Below, in pieces: positions 24,787 to 32,331 of a stretch of DNA of 64,000 bases (positions within the stretch are counted from its first letter, which is position 1; each line of letters starts with the position of its first letter). The position numbers and the translations under genes are program-made. Source of the stretch: Curtobacterium pusillum (GTDB lineage Bacteria; Actinomycetota; Actinomycetes; Actinomycetales; Microbacteriaceae); assembly GCF_007680845.1 (NCBI RefSeq), contig NZ_VEIY01000001.1, positions 442,227 through 506,226 of the forward strand, in the 5' to 3' direction. Below the pieces are notes generated by a model that ran no database searches, had not been told where the DNA came from, and worked only from the letters and a program-made list of their open reading frames with translations.

Positions 24787-27287
24787 GGCGTCGTGCGGCC
24801 CGGGCGGTCGCGTTCCTGGTCGTCGTCGCGACGCTCGCGCTGGGCGGTGCCCTGCCGGCGTCCGCCGCCGGAGCGAGCACGGCGGCAGCCGTCACGCCCG
24901 CCACCGGGACGACCTGGTTCGGGCCGGACCTCGACTGGGGCGCGGACGCTCCGGACGGGTACGCCGGCCGACTCGGGGCGACCCCCTCGATGTACGGCGT
25001 CGAGATCGACTACCCCCTGGACCGCAGCGCCCGCAAGGAGTTCCTCCGTGCGACCCGTGCCGCGGCGGCGCAGGGGGCCGTCCTCGTCGTGAGCCTCGAG
25101 CCCGACCAGTCGCTCGGCTCGCTCACCGCGGCGGACGCCCGCGCGGCCAACGACCTGTTCGAGACGGTCCACGACCAGTACGACACCCAGGTGCTCGTGC
25201 GGTTCGCCCCGCAGATGAACGGCACGTGGGTGCGCTGGGGCCAGCAGCCGACGCGGTTCGTCGCGGCGTTCCGGGCGTTGGCGTCCGCGGTGCACGGCGG
25301 CAGCTCGGACGCGCTCATGGTGTGGTCGCCGTCGTACGGTGCCGGCTACCCGTTCGGCGAGTCCGCCGGTCGACTGCGCGACCTGTCCGCGACCGACGTC
25401 GCGAAGCTCGACACGAACGACGACGGCCAGCTCACCGCCGCCGACGACCCGTACGAGCCGTACTGGCCGGGCGCATCGTCCGTCGACTGGGTCGGTCTGT
25501 CGATGTACTACTTCGGCAAGGGGAAGGCGACCGAGGCCGCGGGGCGCGACGTCCCGCTGACCCGCAACGACGTCCCCGAGTCCGGCGAGGTCGCAGCACG
25601 GTTCGACGAGACCTGGGGCTACGAGCAGCAGCAGTCCGGGAACTTCTACGACCGGTTCGCGGCGGCCGACGACCGCCCGATGCTGCTCGACACGGGTGCG
25701 CTGTACGACCACTCGCTGCGCGGCGACGCGGAGCTCTCGGTGAAGCAGGGCTGGTGGCGGCAGGTGCTCGCCGCCGTGCAGGACCGACCGCTCATCCGTG
25801 GCGTCACCTTCCTCGAGACGAACCGCCGCGAGCCCGAGGCCGGCAACCGTGTCGCCGACTGGCGGGACACCGCCGTGCCTGGCATCGCCGGTTCGTTCCG
25901 GACCGACCTCGAGCGCGCGGGCGAGGTCGTGTTCGGACCCGTCACCGACCGCGTCACCCCGCAGGCCGGCGCTGCGGCGACCGACCAGCAGTACGACACC
26001 GGCGGCGACCAGATGGCCTGGATCGTCTGGTGCTCGGTGGGCCTGGCGCTGGTGTTCCTGCTGAGCGGGCTGTTCGGTCGCCTGCTGCCGAGCTGGCGCT
26101 ACCCCGACGACGGCAAGCCCGGTCGCGACCTGCGGCTCGACCTGTTCCGCGGGTTCATCATCCTCGCCGTGGTCATCACCCACATCGAGATCGGTGGCCC
26201 GTACTCGTACATCACGCTGCACGCGACCGGTGCGATCACGGGTGCGGAGATGTTCGTGTTCCTGTCCGGCATGGTGCTCGGCATGACGTACCCGTTCGCG
26301 ATCAAGAAGTTCGGCGAGTGGGCGGCTGCGATCGGGGCGTGGAAGCGCGCCCGCAAGCAGTACCTCGTCACCCTCGGCGTGATCCTGGTGGTCTTCGCGC
26401 TGAGCTTCGTCCCGTTCCTGAACACCGACGCGATCACGACGTTCACCGACCGGGGCACCGGTACCGGCGGGGTGGGGGCCGAGGGGCGCGTCTACGACCT
26501 CTACCCGAACGCCATGCAACTGCTGGCCTACCCGCCGCCCTGGTACGCGATCCGCCAGTTCCTGCTGCTCGAGATGGGCCCGTGGCCGTTCAACATCATG
26601 GGGCTCTTCGTGGTGCTGAGCCTGTTCATCCCCGCGTTCATGTGGGTGATCAAGCGGGGCTTCTGGTGGGCGCTGCTCGTCGTGAGCTGGGCGCTGTACG
26701 TCTACCAGGCCGTCAACCCGGACTTCCGGCCGATCAACTCGCAGTTCGAGTCGGTGTTCCCCCTGCTCACGTGGCAGGTGGTGTTCACGCACGGGCTCGT
26801 CCTCGGGTACTACCGGCGGCAGATCATCCGCGCGCTGACCGGTCGGCTCGGCAAGGTCCTGATCGGCGTGGGCATCGGCGGGTACGCGCTGTTCCTGGTG
26901 TACGTCTGGGCCGGGAACCACTTCGGGTTCGTGCCGACGCCGTTCCCCGCGTCGATGTACGACGACCTGTACAACACGGCGTACCAGCGGGTCGACCTGC
27001 AGTGGGGCCGTCTGGTCGACATCGCGTTCTTCGCGATCGTGTCGTACGCCATCCTCACCGTGTTCTGGAAGCCGATCGCGGCGACGATCGGCTGGCTCTG
27101 GATCCCGATCGGGCAGGCGAGCCTCTACGTGTTCGTCTGGCAGGTGTTCTTCGCGCTGGCGATCGCGTCGATCCCGGGCGTCGACTGGAACAACGGGTGG
27201 ATCGGCTTCGCGACCCACACCGTCCTGATCCTGCTGGTCTGGTACATGATCCGGAAGCGGTTCATGTTCTCGGTCATCCCGCGCTGA
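24783..27287 (+). CDS. Exported GH26-like domain fused to an OpgC-type acyltransferase
   Basis: 834 residues. A signal peptide or anchor (about 8-28) leads to an extracytoplasmic GH26-like domain (about 35-390; LVRFAPQMNGTWVRWG, VWSPSYG, SSVDWVGLSMYYFG). A TM segment follows near 412-430, then an OpgC-type acyltransferase domain (RLDLFRGFIILAVVITHIEIG, MFVFLSGMVLGM) with about ten TM segments. OpgC-type enzymes modify periplasmic or exported glucans with acyl groups. In the GH26 part the usual acid/base Glu of the xMNGxW motif is Gln144, and the nucleophile region reads LLDTG (Asp303) where Glu is expected, so hydrolysis is doubtful and glycan binding more likely. It is translationally coupled (GTGA) to the ATPase gene. 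Confidence 0.88.
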   Translation: MRRRAARAVAFLVVVATLALGGALPASAAGASTAAAVTPATGTTWFGPDLDWGADAPDGYAGRLGATPSMYGVEIDYPLDRSARKEFLRATRAAAAQGAVLVVSLEPDQSLGSLTAADARAANDLFETVHDQYDTQVLVRFAPQMNGTWVRWGQQPTRFVAAFRALASAVHGGSSDALMVWSPSYGAGYPFGESAGRLRDLSATDVAKLDTNDDGQLTAADDPYEPYWPGASSVDWVGLSMYYFGKGKATEAAGRDVPLTRNDVPESGEVAARFDETWGYEQQQSGNFYDRFAAADDRPMLLDTGALYDHSLRGDAELSVKQGWWRQVLAAVQDRPLIRGVTFLETNRREPEAGNRVADWRDTAVPGIAGSFRTDLERAGEVVFGPVTDRVTPQAGAAATDQQYDTGGDQMAWIVWCSVGLALVFLLSGLFGRLLPSWRYPDDGKPGRDLRLDLFRGFIILAVVITHIEIGGPYSYITLHATGAITGAEMFVFLSGMVLGMTYPFAIKKFGEWAAAIGAWKRARKQYLVTLGVILVVFALSFVPFLNTDAITTFTDRGTGTGGVGAEGRVYDLYPNAMQLLAYPPPWYAIRQFLLLEMGPWPFNIMGLFVVLSLFIPAFMWVIKRGFWWALLVVSWALYVYQAVNPDFRPINSQFESVFPLLTWQVVFTHGLVLGYYRRQIIRALTGRLGKVLIGVGIGGYALFLVYVWAGNHFGFVPTPFPASMYDDLYNTAYQRVDLQWGRLVDIAFFAIVSYAILTVFWKPIAATIGWLWIPIGQASLYVFVWQVFFALAIASIPGVDWNNGWIGFATHTVLILLVWYMIRKRFMFSVIPR

Positions 27288-27310
27288 CCCCCCGCCGGAA
27301 CTCCCCGCGA

Positions 27311-27353
27311 AAGCGACAGATCCCCGCGGACGTTCCGGGCGGAACTGTCGCTT
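27311..27353. repeat. AAGCGACAG/CTGTCGCTT dyad after the polysaccharide operon
   Basis: Nine-base arms at 27311-27319 and 27345-27353 with a 25-base GC-rich loop, 24 bases after the stop of the GH26/OpgC gene. It is related to the GCGACA repeats at 18671-18757. Confidence 0.6.
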
Positions 27354-27379
27354 CGGCAGGGGTGAACGCGACCACACGT

Positions 27380-27423
27380 CGGACGGGAGGCGCGGTGCCA
27401 GATGGCACCGCGCCTCCCGTCCG
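27380..27423. repeat. Intergenic palindrome, copy 7 (CAGATG centre)
   Basis: CGGACGGGAGGCGCGGTGC pairs with GCACCGCGCCTCCCGTCCG around a 6-base centre. It separates the convergent GH26/OpgC and LAYTG genes. Confidence 0.9.
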
Positions 27424-27437
27424 TCACCGGCCCCGCC

Positions 27438-29330
27438 TCAGGCGCGCCGGCTCCGGCGACGCGCTGCGGCCGCTGCGGCGATGGTGAGGCCGGCGATCAG
27501 GGCGATCGCCGCGCCGGCGGCGAGCGGAACGATCTCGGCGCCGGTGTACGCGAGGGAGCCGGCACGGGTACCAGCGGTCCCGCTGCGCGGCGCGGCCTCG
27601 GTTCCGGCGGTGACCGGACGACCGTCGCCGCTCGGACGAACGTCGGCGTCACCGGCCGTACCTGCAGCACCGGAGTCGGCGGTACCGGAGCCGGCGGCAC
27701 CGGTGTCGCCGGCACCCCCGTCGTCGTCACCGACCGCTCCGCTCCCGGAGCCACCGGTCCCGTCGGACGACCCCGTCGAAGTGTTCACCGCGACCGACAC
27801 CGACGACGCCGCCGAGGCGATCCGTCGCGGTTCACCCGCCGGGAGCGCGCTCGCGGTGGCGGTGTTCGTGATGGCGTCCGACTTCGCGTCGTCGGTCGTG
27901 ACCGTGTAGGGCGCAGAGCACGTGGTCGACTCGTCGGCCTGGAGTTCGGTGGTGTCGCAGCGGACCGGTCCGAGCGAACCCGTCCCCGAGAAGCGGCCCT
28001 CGTCGATGGCGAGGTCGGTGAGTGCGGCGTCGCCCGTGTTCCGGACGTCGAAGCGGTACCCGAGCGACTCACCGGCGGCGCTGACGGCGGTGCGGTCGGC
28101 ACCCTTCGTCAGGGTGAGTGCCGGTCGCTGCACGGCCGAGGTGACCTCGGTTGCGTTGGAAGCAGGGGCGGTGTCGAGGTCGACGCCGGAGACCAGAGCG
28201 GTCGCGGAGAGGTCGGCGTCGCGGTCGGCCGGGGTCGTCGCCCGGACGACGATCGACGGTGCGGTCGCACCCGCTGCGAGCACGCTGTCGGCGGTCCCCG
28301 TGGGGTTCGTCAGCGCGGCGAAGGTCGGCACGGTGGTGCTGCGCTCTGCCGAGGCGCCGGCGGGCACGGTGGTGCACGTGACGGTCGTCCCGTCGACGGT
28401 GCAGCCGTCCGGAGCGACCACGTTCGTGACACCGGCCGGGAGCTGGGCCGTCAGGACGTACCCGTGCGAGTCCGCGGGGCCGTCGTTGCGCACCGAGAAG
28501 GTCCACGCGGCGGTGCCCTCGGCGGGGACGAGGGCCGGCGCCGAGGCCTCGGCCACCAGGTCGGTCGTCGGGAGCAGCACCTGGACGGCGACGCCCTGGA
28601 AGGTCGACACCGGGATCGCGCTCCCGTAGTTGACGATCGCGCGGAACGCGTTGTCGAGGTGGACCGACCGGACGACGCCGTGGATCTTGAGCGACATCGC
28701 GCCGGCGGTCGGCGCCGTGCAGGGGAGCCGCGACGGCTGGGACGGGCGGGTGATGGTGTCACCCTGCAGGGCCCAACCGTTGGGGGACTCCTCGAGACTC
28801 AGCCGCGAAGGATCTGCGGGCGCGCCGTCGATGCCGGACACCGAGATGTCGTACCAGTCGAGCGAGCAGTTCGATCCGGAACTCATCGCGCCACCAGCGG
28901 TCGAGAGACGGAGGACCGGGTCGACGACGGGCTCGGGGAAGGTGATGTCGGAGCCGTACGTGGCACAGGTGACCGGGACGAGGGCCGCCTGGCCGGTCAG
29001 GCACGACCGGGCGGCGGTGATGGCCCCCGGGCTCGGGCGGAGCTGGAGGGAGCCCGTGCTCGCGCCGGACGTGACGACCAGCGCGGACTGAGCGGCGTCC
29101 TGGTTCACCGCGACGACGTCGCCGAGTCCGGCGAGCTCCGCGGGCAGCTGCGTGGTCGCGCGCTGGCCGTCGACGGTCCACGTCCCGGCGCGGAGGTGGC
29201 CAGCGGGGTCGGCGACGGCGGCGGGGCCGATGAGGAGGGTGCTCACGACCAAGCCGCCGCCGACCACTGCGGCGGCGATGCGGAGGCGGGTCCGGGCGGG
29301 TGGGCTGGTCTGGGTCACGTAGGGCTCCAT
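27438..29330 (-). CDS. Surface protein with DUF11-like domains and a LAYTG sorting signal
   Basis: 630 residues. A signal peptide (RIAAAVVGGGLVVSTLLIGPAAVA) comes first. Two Ig-like DUF11/CARDB-type repeats follow (about 250-350: LVPAEGTAAWTFSVRNDGPAD; about 395-500: LTLTKGADRTAVSAAGESLG). A long Gly/Ser/Asp/Ala linker (about 515-590) leads to LAYTGAEI, a hydrophobic segment and RRRSRR. LAxTG is the signal read by class E sortases in actinobacteria, so the protein is probably linked to the wall as a stalk or adhesin. The ATG at 29330 lacks a ribosome-binding site; the GTG at 29318 has GGAG six bases upstream and may be the true start. Confidence 0.85.
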   Translation of the reverse strand: MEPYVTQTSPPARTRLRIAAAVVGGGLVVSTLLIGPAAVADPAGHLRAGTWTVDGQRATTQLPAELAGLGDVVAVNQDAAQSALVVTSGASTGSLQLRPSPGAITAARSCLTGQAALVPVTCATYGSDITFPEPVVDPVLRLSTAGGAMSSGSNCSLDWYDISVSGIDGAPADPSRLSLEESPNGWALQGDTITRPSQPSRLPCTAPTAGAMSLKIHGVVRSVHLDNAFRAIVNYGSAIPVSTFQGVAVQVLLPTTDLVAEASAPALVPAEGTAAWTFSVRNDGPADSHGYVLTAQLPAGVTNVVAPDGCTVDGTTVTCTTVPAGASAERSTTVPTFAALTNPTGTADSVLAAGATAPSIVVRATTPADRDADLSATALVSGVDLDTAPASNATEVTSAVQRPALTLTKGADRTAVSAAGESLGYRFDVRNTGDAALTDLAIDEGRFSGTGSLGPVRCDTTELQADESTTCSAPYTVTTDDAKSDAITNTATASALPAGEPRRIASAASSVSVAVNTSTGSSDGTGGSGSGAVGDDDGGAGDTGAAGSGTADSGAAGTAGDADVRPSGDGRPVTAGTEAAPRSGTAGTRAGSLAYTGAEIVPLAAGAAIALIAGLTIAAAAAARRRSRRA

Positions 29331-29371
29331 GCTGTCTGATCACGTCCACTCGAGCGACTGAACGCCATCAT

Positions 29372-29413
29372 GTTGCCAGCGAGCAACTGATATGGCAACT
29401 GTTTGCATACAAT
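29372..29413. promoter_or_regulatory. Promoter region with GTTGC-GCAAC dyad and CCAGCRAGCAACTRA box
   Basis: GTTGC (29372-29376) pairs with GCAAC (29383-29387). CCAGCGAGCAACTGA (29376-29390) matches the box near the MarR gene at 16059-16073. TTGCCA (minus, 29393-29398) lies 17 bases from CAACAT and may drive the LAYTG gene; TACAAT (plus, 29408-29413) could be a -10 toward the small ORFs. The remainder of 29331-29664 holds only a weak TAGCGT near 29528 and no convincing ORF. Confidence 0.5.
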
Positions 29414-29664
29414 CCGCTCTGACTCCTCGAGCCCAGCACCCTCGGGCGGCGAACGGAAAACGCGGCTGGTCGGTGTCCCGTATTCGCGGGAAGCACCGAT
29501 CGGCTGGCTGTCCCGGTCCTCGTTTCCTAGCGTTGGACCCGTCAGGACGTCTGTTCGACACCGCGATCGTCCAACACTCCGCACAGCTTCGTGAGGACCG
29601 GACGGCGCGCGGTGGTCCTGACCGAGACCGAGGCCTGCGACGCCTCATGAGAGGCGGACGCGTC

Positions 29665-29874
29665 ATGACCGCCACGTCCATCACCCCGTTCACGGACACG
29701 CCGATCGCCGGCGTGCGGCACGTGTCCGCCCGTCCTCCTCGCAGCTGCTCCTCGTTCTCCGAGGTCCGCGCAGCGCGCCACGACCGGTTCCTCGCGGCGT
29801 CGGCGGTCCTGACCGGCATCGGTGCCGTCAGCATCGCCGCGGTCGCCACCATCGCGTTGAGCGTCGCCTCGTGA
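29665..29874 (+). CDS. Small protein with one C-terminal TM segment (69 aa)
   Basis: No family is recognised. The N-terminal half is polar (MTATSITPFTDTPIAG), then a basic stretch (EVRAARHDRF), then a hydrophobic segment of about 23 residues to the end. It would be a tail-anchored membrane peptide. The ATG at 29665 has AGAGGCGG upstream; an ATG at 29647 is an alternative. Its TGA overlaps the GTG of the next ORF. It is first in a set of three overlapping tiny ORFs upstream of a TetR gene. Confidence 0.6.
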   Translation: MTATSITPFTDTPIAGVRHVSARPPRSCSSFSEVRAARHDRFLAASAVLTGIGAVSIAAVATIALSVAS

Positions 29875-29987
29875 GCGCGACGACTCCCCGCCCCACCGCC
29901 TTCGTCGACGAGCGCGTGCACGCGCCGACCGAAGCGATCGACATGACCGCGCTGATCCTGGCGCAGAAGCAGGCACACCATGCGTGA
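29871..29987 (+). CDS. Tiny ORF (38 aa) coupled to its neighbours
   Basis: GTG start within GTGA of the upstream stop. The sequence MSATTPRPTAFVDERVHA, then PTEAIDMTALILAQKQAHHA, has no known family. About 90% of third positions are G or C, in line with genuine coding. It ends inside the next ORF, whose ATG is at 29980. Confidence 0.5.
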   Translation: MSATTPRPTAFVDERVHAPTEAIDMTALILAQKQAHHA

Positions 29988-30168
29988 CCAGCACCACCTC
30001 CAGCAACTCCGCCAGGTGCCCTCCGAGTGGCACCGTCGCGGGATGACGTCCCCTGCCGAGATCGACGCCCTGGTCGCGACCCGGGTCGGCGAGACCTTCT
30101 CCGCGGTCTCCGGCCTGCACGCGGAGCCATCGTACGCGGACTTCTTCGTCGCGCCGACTGCTGCGTGA
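29980..30168 (+). CDS. Small soluble protein of unknown function (62 aa)
   Basis: The ATG overlaps the end of the 38-aa ORF by 8 bases, so translation is probably coupled. The product is polar with a His/Gln-rich start (MRDQHHLQQLRQ), a helix TSPAEIDALVATRVGETF and SYADFFVAPTAA at the end. No family is recognised. Codon use matches the neighbours. Confidence 0.55.
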   Translation: MRDQHHLQQLRQVPSEWHRRGMTSPAEIDALVATRVGETFSAVSGLHAEPSYADFFVAPTAA

Positions 30169-30273
30169 GCCGTCGGGACACGGTCCCTGAGCTCCGGTGG
30201 ACCGTCGCCGTCGCAGCAGATCGGCCGCACGTGGGTACCGAGCGGGAGGAACCGGCTCACTGTGGAGGGCACC

Positions 30274-30879
30274 ATGACCGCGATCGCTCCGCCTCCGACG
30301 TTCGACGGACAGCTGGAACCGGACCCCGTCGTCGCCGCTGCTGACCGCGCGTTGGCGCGAGCGGGTGCCGCGCGCCTGCGGCACGGCGACGTCGCGACGG
30401 CTGCCGGGGTCGACGTCCGAACGGTGCGTGCGCGGTTCCCGGACGTCCTCGCCCTGGTGACCGCCGTGTTGCGGTACCGACAGGAGCACTGGCTGCACGG
30501 CCTCGCGATGGCGACCCGTGCGGTGAGCGAGCCGCGCGACCAGATCCTCGCACTCTTCGGCTACCTCGAACTGTGCTTCACGGACGACGACTGGCGCGGT
30601 TGCGCCTTCATCAACGGGTACGGCGAGCTCGGCCGGACCGAACCCTCCATCGCCGCACTCGCGGACGAGCACCTCGCCAGCATCGAGGCCCACCTCAGGA
30701 CGCTGTGCACCGAGGCGTCACTCCCGAGCTACGTCGCCGATGGGCTCTCGCTCCTGGTGCAGGGCGCGAAGGTGGAGGCAGCGATCCACGGCACCACCCA
30801 GCCGGCTCGGTCCGCGCGCATGACCGCCGCGGTGCTGATGAGTGTCTACGGCCCCGCCCGCGCCGACCGCTTCATCTGA
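30274..30879 (+). CDS. TetR-like transcriptional regulator
   Basis: 201 residues from the ATG at 30274, preceded by GGAGG with a 5-base spacer; a GTG at 30262 is in frame. The helix-turn-helix is divergent but recognisable (RHGDVATAAGVDVRTVRARFPDVLALV). The C-terminal DDWRGCAFINGYGELG and SLLVQGAKVEAAI segments match TetR proteins of the AcrR/YcdC type that sense small ligands. It may control the small ORFs just upstream. Confidence 0.8.
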   Translation: MTAIAPPPTFDGQLEPDPVVAAADRALARAGAARLRHGDVATAAGVDVRTVRARFPDVLALVTAVLRYRQEHWLHGLAMATRAVSEPRDQILALFGYLELCFTDDDWRGCAFINGYGELGRTEPSIAALADEHLASIEAHLRTLCTEASLPSYVADGLSLLVQGAKVEAAIHGTTQPARSARMTAAVLMSVYGPARADRFI

Positions 30880-30912
30880 ACCGCGCTCGGGCACGCCGCG
30901 GGCGGAGTCGTC

Positions 30913-31869
30913 TCAGCGGCGAGCGAGCGTGGCACTCGGGTACTCGGCGAACGCTGCCGAGTACTGCTGGCTGAACCGCCCGAGGTGCGCGAACCCCCAC
31001 GCGGACGCCACCTGGCGGACCGTCACCTCGGCGGGGTCGGCGGCGAGCAGTTCCTGGCGGACCCGGCCGAGACGCACGCTGCGGATGAACGCGTTCGGCG
31101 TCGTCTGCAGGTCGCGCTGGAAGGCTTCCTGCAGTGCGCGCAGGCTGACGTCGAGGTGCTTCGCGAGGGTGCTCGTCGTGATGGGGAGGTGCGCGTTCTG
31201 GTGGACGTACTCCACCGCCGCGCGCACGTGCGCCGAGCGCGTCGCCCCGTCGGTCGCACCGGGGTCGCTCCGCTGCTGCGGGTACATCTCCAGGAGCGAT
31301 GCGGACACCAGCCGTGCCATCTCCGCATGGAGGAGCCGCCCGGGCGTGCTGTCGCGGAGCGTGTGCGCCACCAGGGCGATGGTGTTGTGCCACGTGCGGA
31401 CGGCCCGAGCCGCCGGGACGGCGGTGTGGTCGAAACGCAGACCGTCACCGACGTCGGTGCCCTGTTCCGAGGCCACGCGTTCGACGACCGGACGCGACAG
31501 GTGGACCAGGCGCTGTTCGTAGTCCGCCATCTCGAACGTGAACGACCGGTGTGGCAGCAACGGCACCGGCACGCCGTGCGTCATCCGGAACGCCTGCCCA
31601 CCGGTGTCGAGCACGCTCGACCCCGACTGCAGCCACTGCACGATCACCTCACCGGATGGCGGCAACTCGCCCGCGAGCCGACCACCGAACCGTGACGAGC
31701 GCAGCGTCATGGCCCCGTCCCCGACCGCGGTGTACCGGAACGCGAACGGACCATCGGTGGCGTCGACCTGCACGTCCGCGCGGTAGAGGTCGCTCAGGAG
31801 CTGAGCGGCTTCACCCGGCTCCGTCCCGGCCGCCTCGAGACGGACCGGCATCGCGTCGTCGATCGGCAT
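30913..31869 (-). CDS. AraC-family transcriptional regulator
   Basis: About 318 residues; ATG 31869 and GTG 31875 are both possible starts without a clear ribosome-binding site. The N-terminal half is the AraC-binding-like/cupin-type sensor (FRYTAVGDGAMTLRSS, MADYEQRLVHLSR). The C-terminal pair of helix-turn-helices reads HLPITTSTLAKHLDVSLRAL and VRQVASAWGFAHLGRFSQQY, ending FAEYPSATLARR. It is a clear paralogue of the AraC at 43475. The target is unknown. Confidence 0.88.
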   Translation of the reverse strand: MPIDDAMPVRLEAAGTEPGEAAQLLSDLYRADVQVDATDGPFAFRYTAVGDGAMTLRSSRFGGRLAGELPPSGEVIVQWLQSGSSVLDTGGQAFRMTHGVPVPLLPHRSFTFEMADYEQRLVHLSRPVVERVASEQGTDVGDGLRFDHTAVPAARAVRTWHNTIALVAHTLRDSTPGRLLHAEMARLVSASLLEMYPQQRSDPGATDGATRSAHVRAAVEYVHQNAHLPITTSTLAKHLDVSLRALQEAFQRDLQTTPNAFIRSVRLGRVRQELLAADPAEVTVRQVASAWGFAHLGRFSQQYSAAFAEYPSATLARR

Positions 31870-31961
31870 CAGCACGAATCATCACACACCGCGGCGCACC
31901 GGTCCTGGCCTCATCCGGGAGCCGCATCCCCGCCGTGCGCGCAGCCTCCGGAGCCTGCTGC

Positions 31962-32180
31962 TCAGGCGGGAGCGTCCTGCGCGTCGTCCCACGACTGCCA
32001 CGCCGCGAACTGCGCCTGCGCGCTCCCGAGACTGCTGTGCGAGCCGTGCACGCGGTGGTCGAGGGTCTCGAGTTCGTACTGTCGCCGGTAGCTGATCGTG
32101 GCCACCGAGACGCCGTCGACCAGCCCGGTCCACCCGTCAGGGGAGTCCTGTCGCCAGGAGAGTGCGTGGGGGGGTCGCAT
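31962..32180 (-). CDS. Small hypothetical protein (72 aa)
   Basis: The ATG at 32180 has GGAAG about nine bases upstream. The product (LSWRQDSPDGWTGLVDGVSV then ATISYRRQYELETLDHRVHG) looks like a small beta-rich protein with conserved Trp and Gly positions. I do not recognise a named family. It stands alone between the AraC gene and the palindrome after the Gfo/Idh gene. Confidence 0.5.
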   Translation of the reverse strand: MRPPHALSWRQDSPDGWTGLVDGVSVATISYRRQYELETLDHRVHGSHSSLGSAQAQFAAWQSWDDAQDAPA

Positions 32181-32271
32181 GGAACAGGCTTCCGGTCGAC
32201 GCTGGGGAGCTGAGGTGCTCGACGCGCATCCCGGACACTAGGCGCAGCTCCCTGGGAGCCGGTGCCCCACT

Positions 32272-32319
32272 GACGGACTGGAGGCGCGGTGCCTGCCCGC
32301 ACCGCGCCTCCAGTCCGTC
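32272..32319. repeat. Intergenic palindrome, copy 8 (CTGG variant)
   Basis: GACGGACTGGAGGCGCGGTGC pairs with the complement ending CTCCAGTCCGTC. It lies 13 bases after the stop of the last gene of the sugar-import operon (minus strand), where it could end transcription. Confidence 0.88.
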
Positions 32320-32331
32320 GTCCGGTCGCCG

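Noticed and set aside
24573..27377. A 934-codon minus-strand frame opposite the GH26/OpgC gene
   Set aside because: Antisense shadow of a gene with recognisable domains; its composition is low-complexity Arg/Asp/Gly/His.
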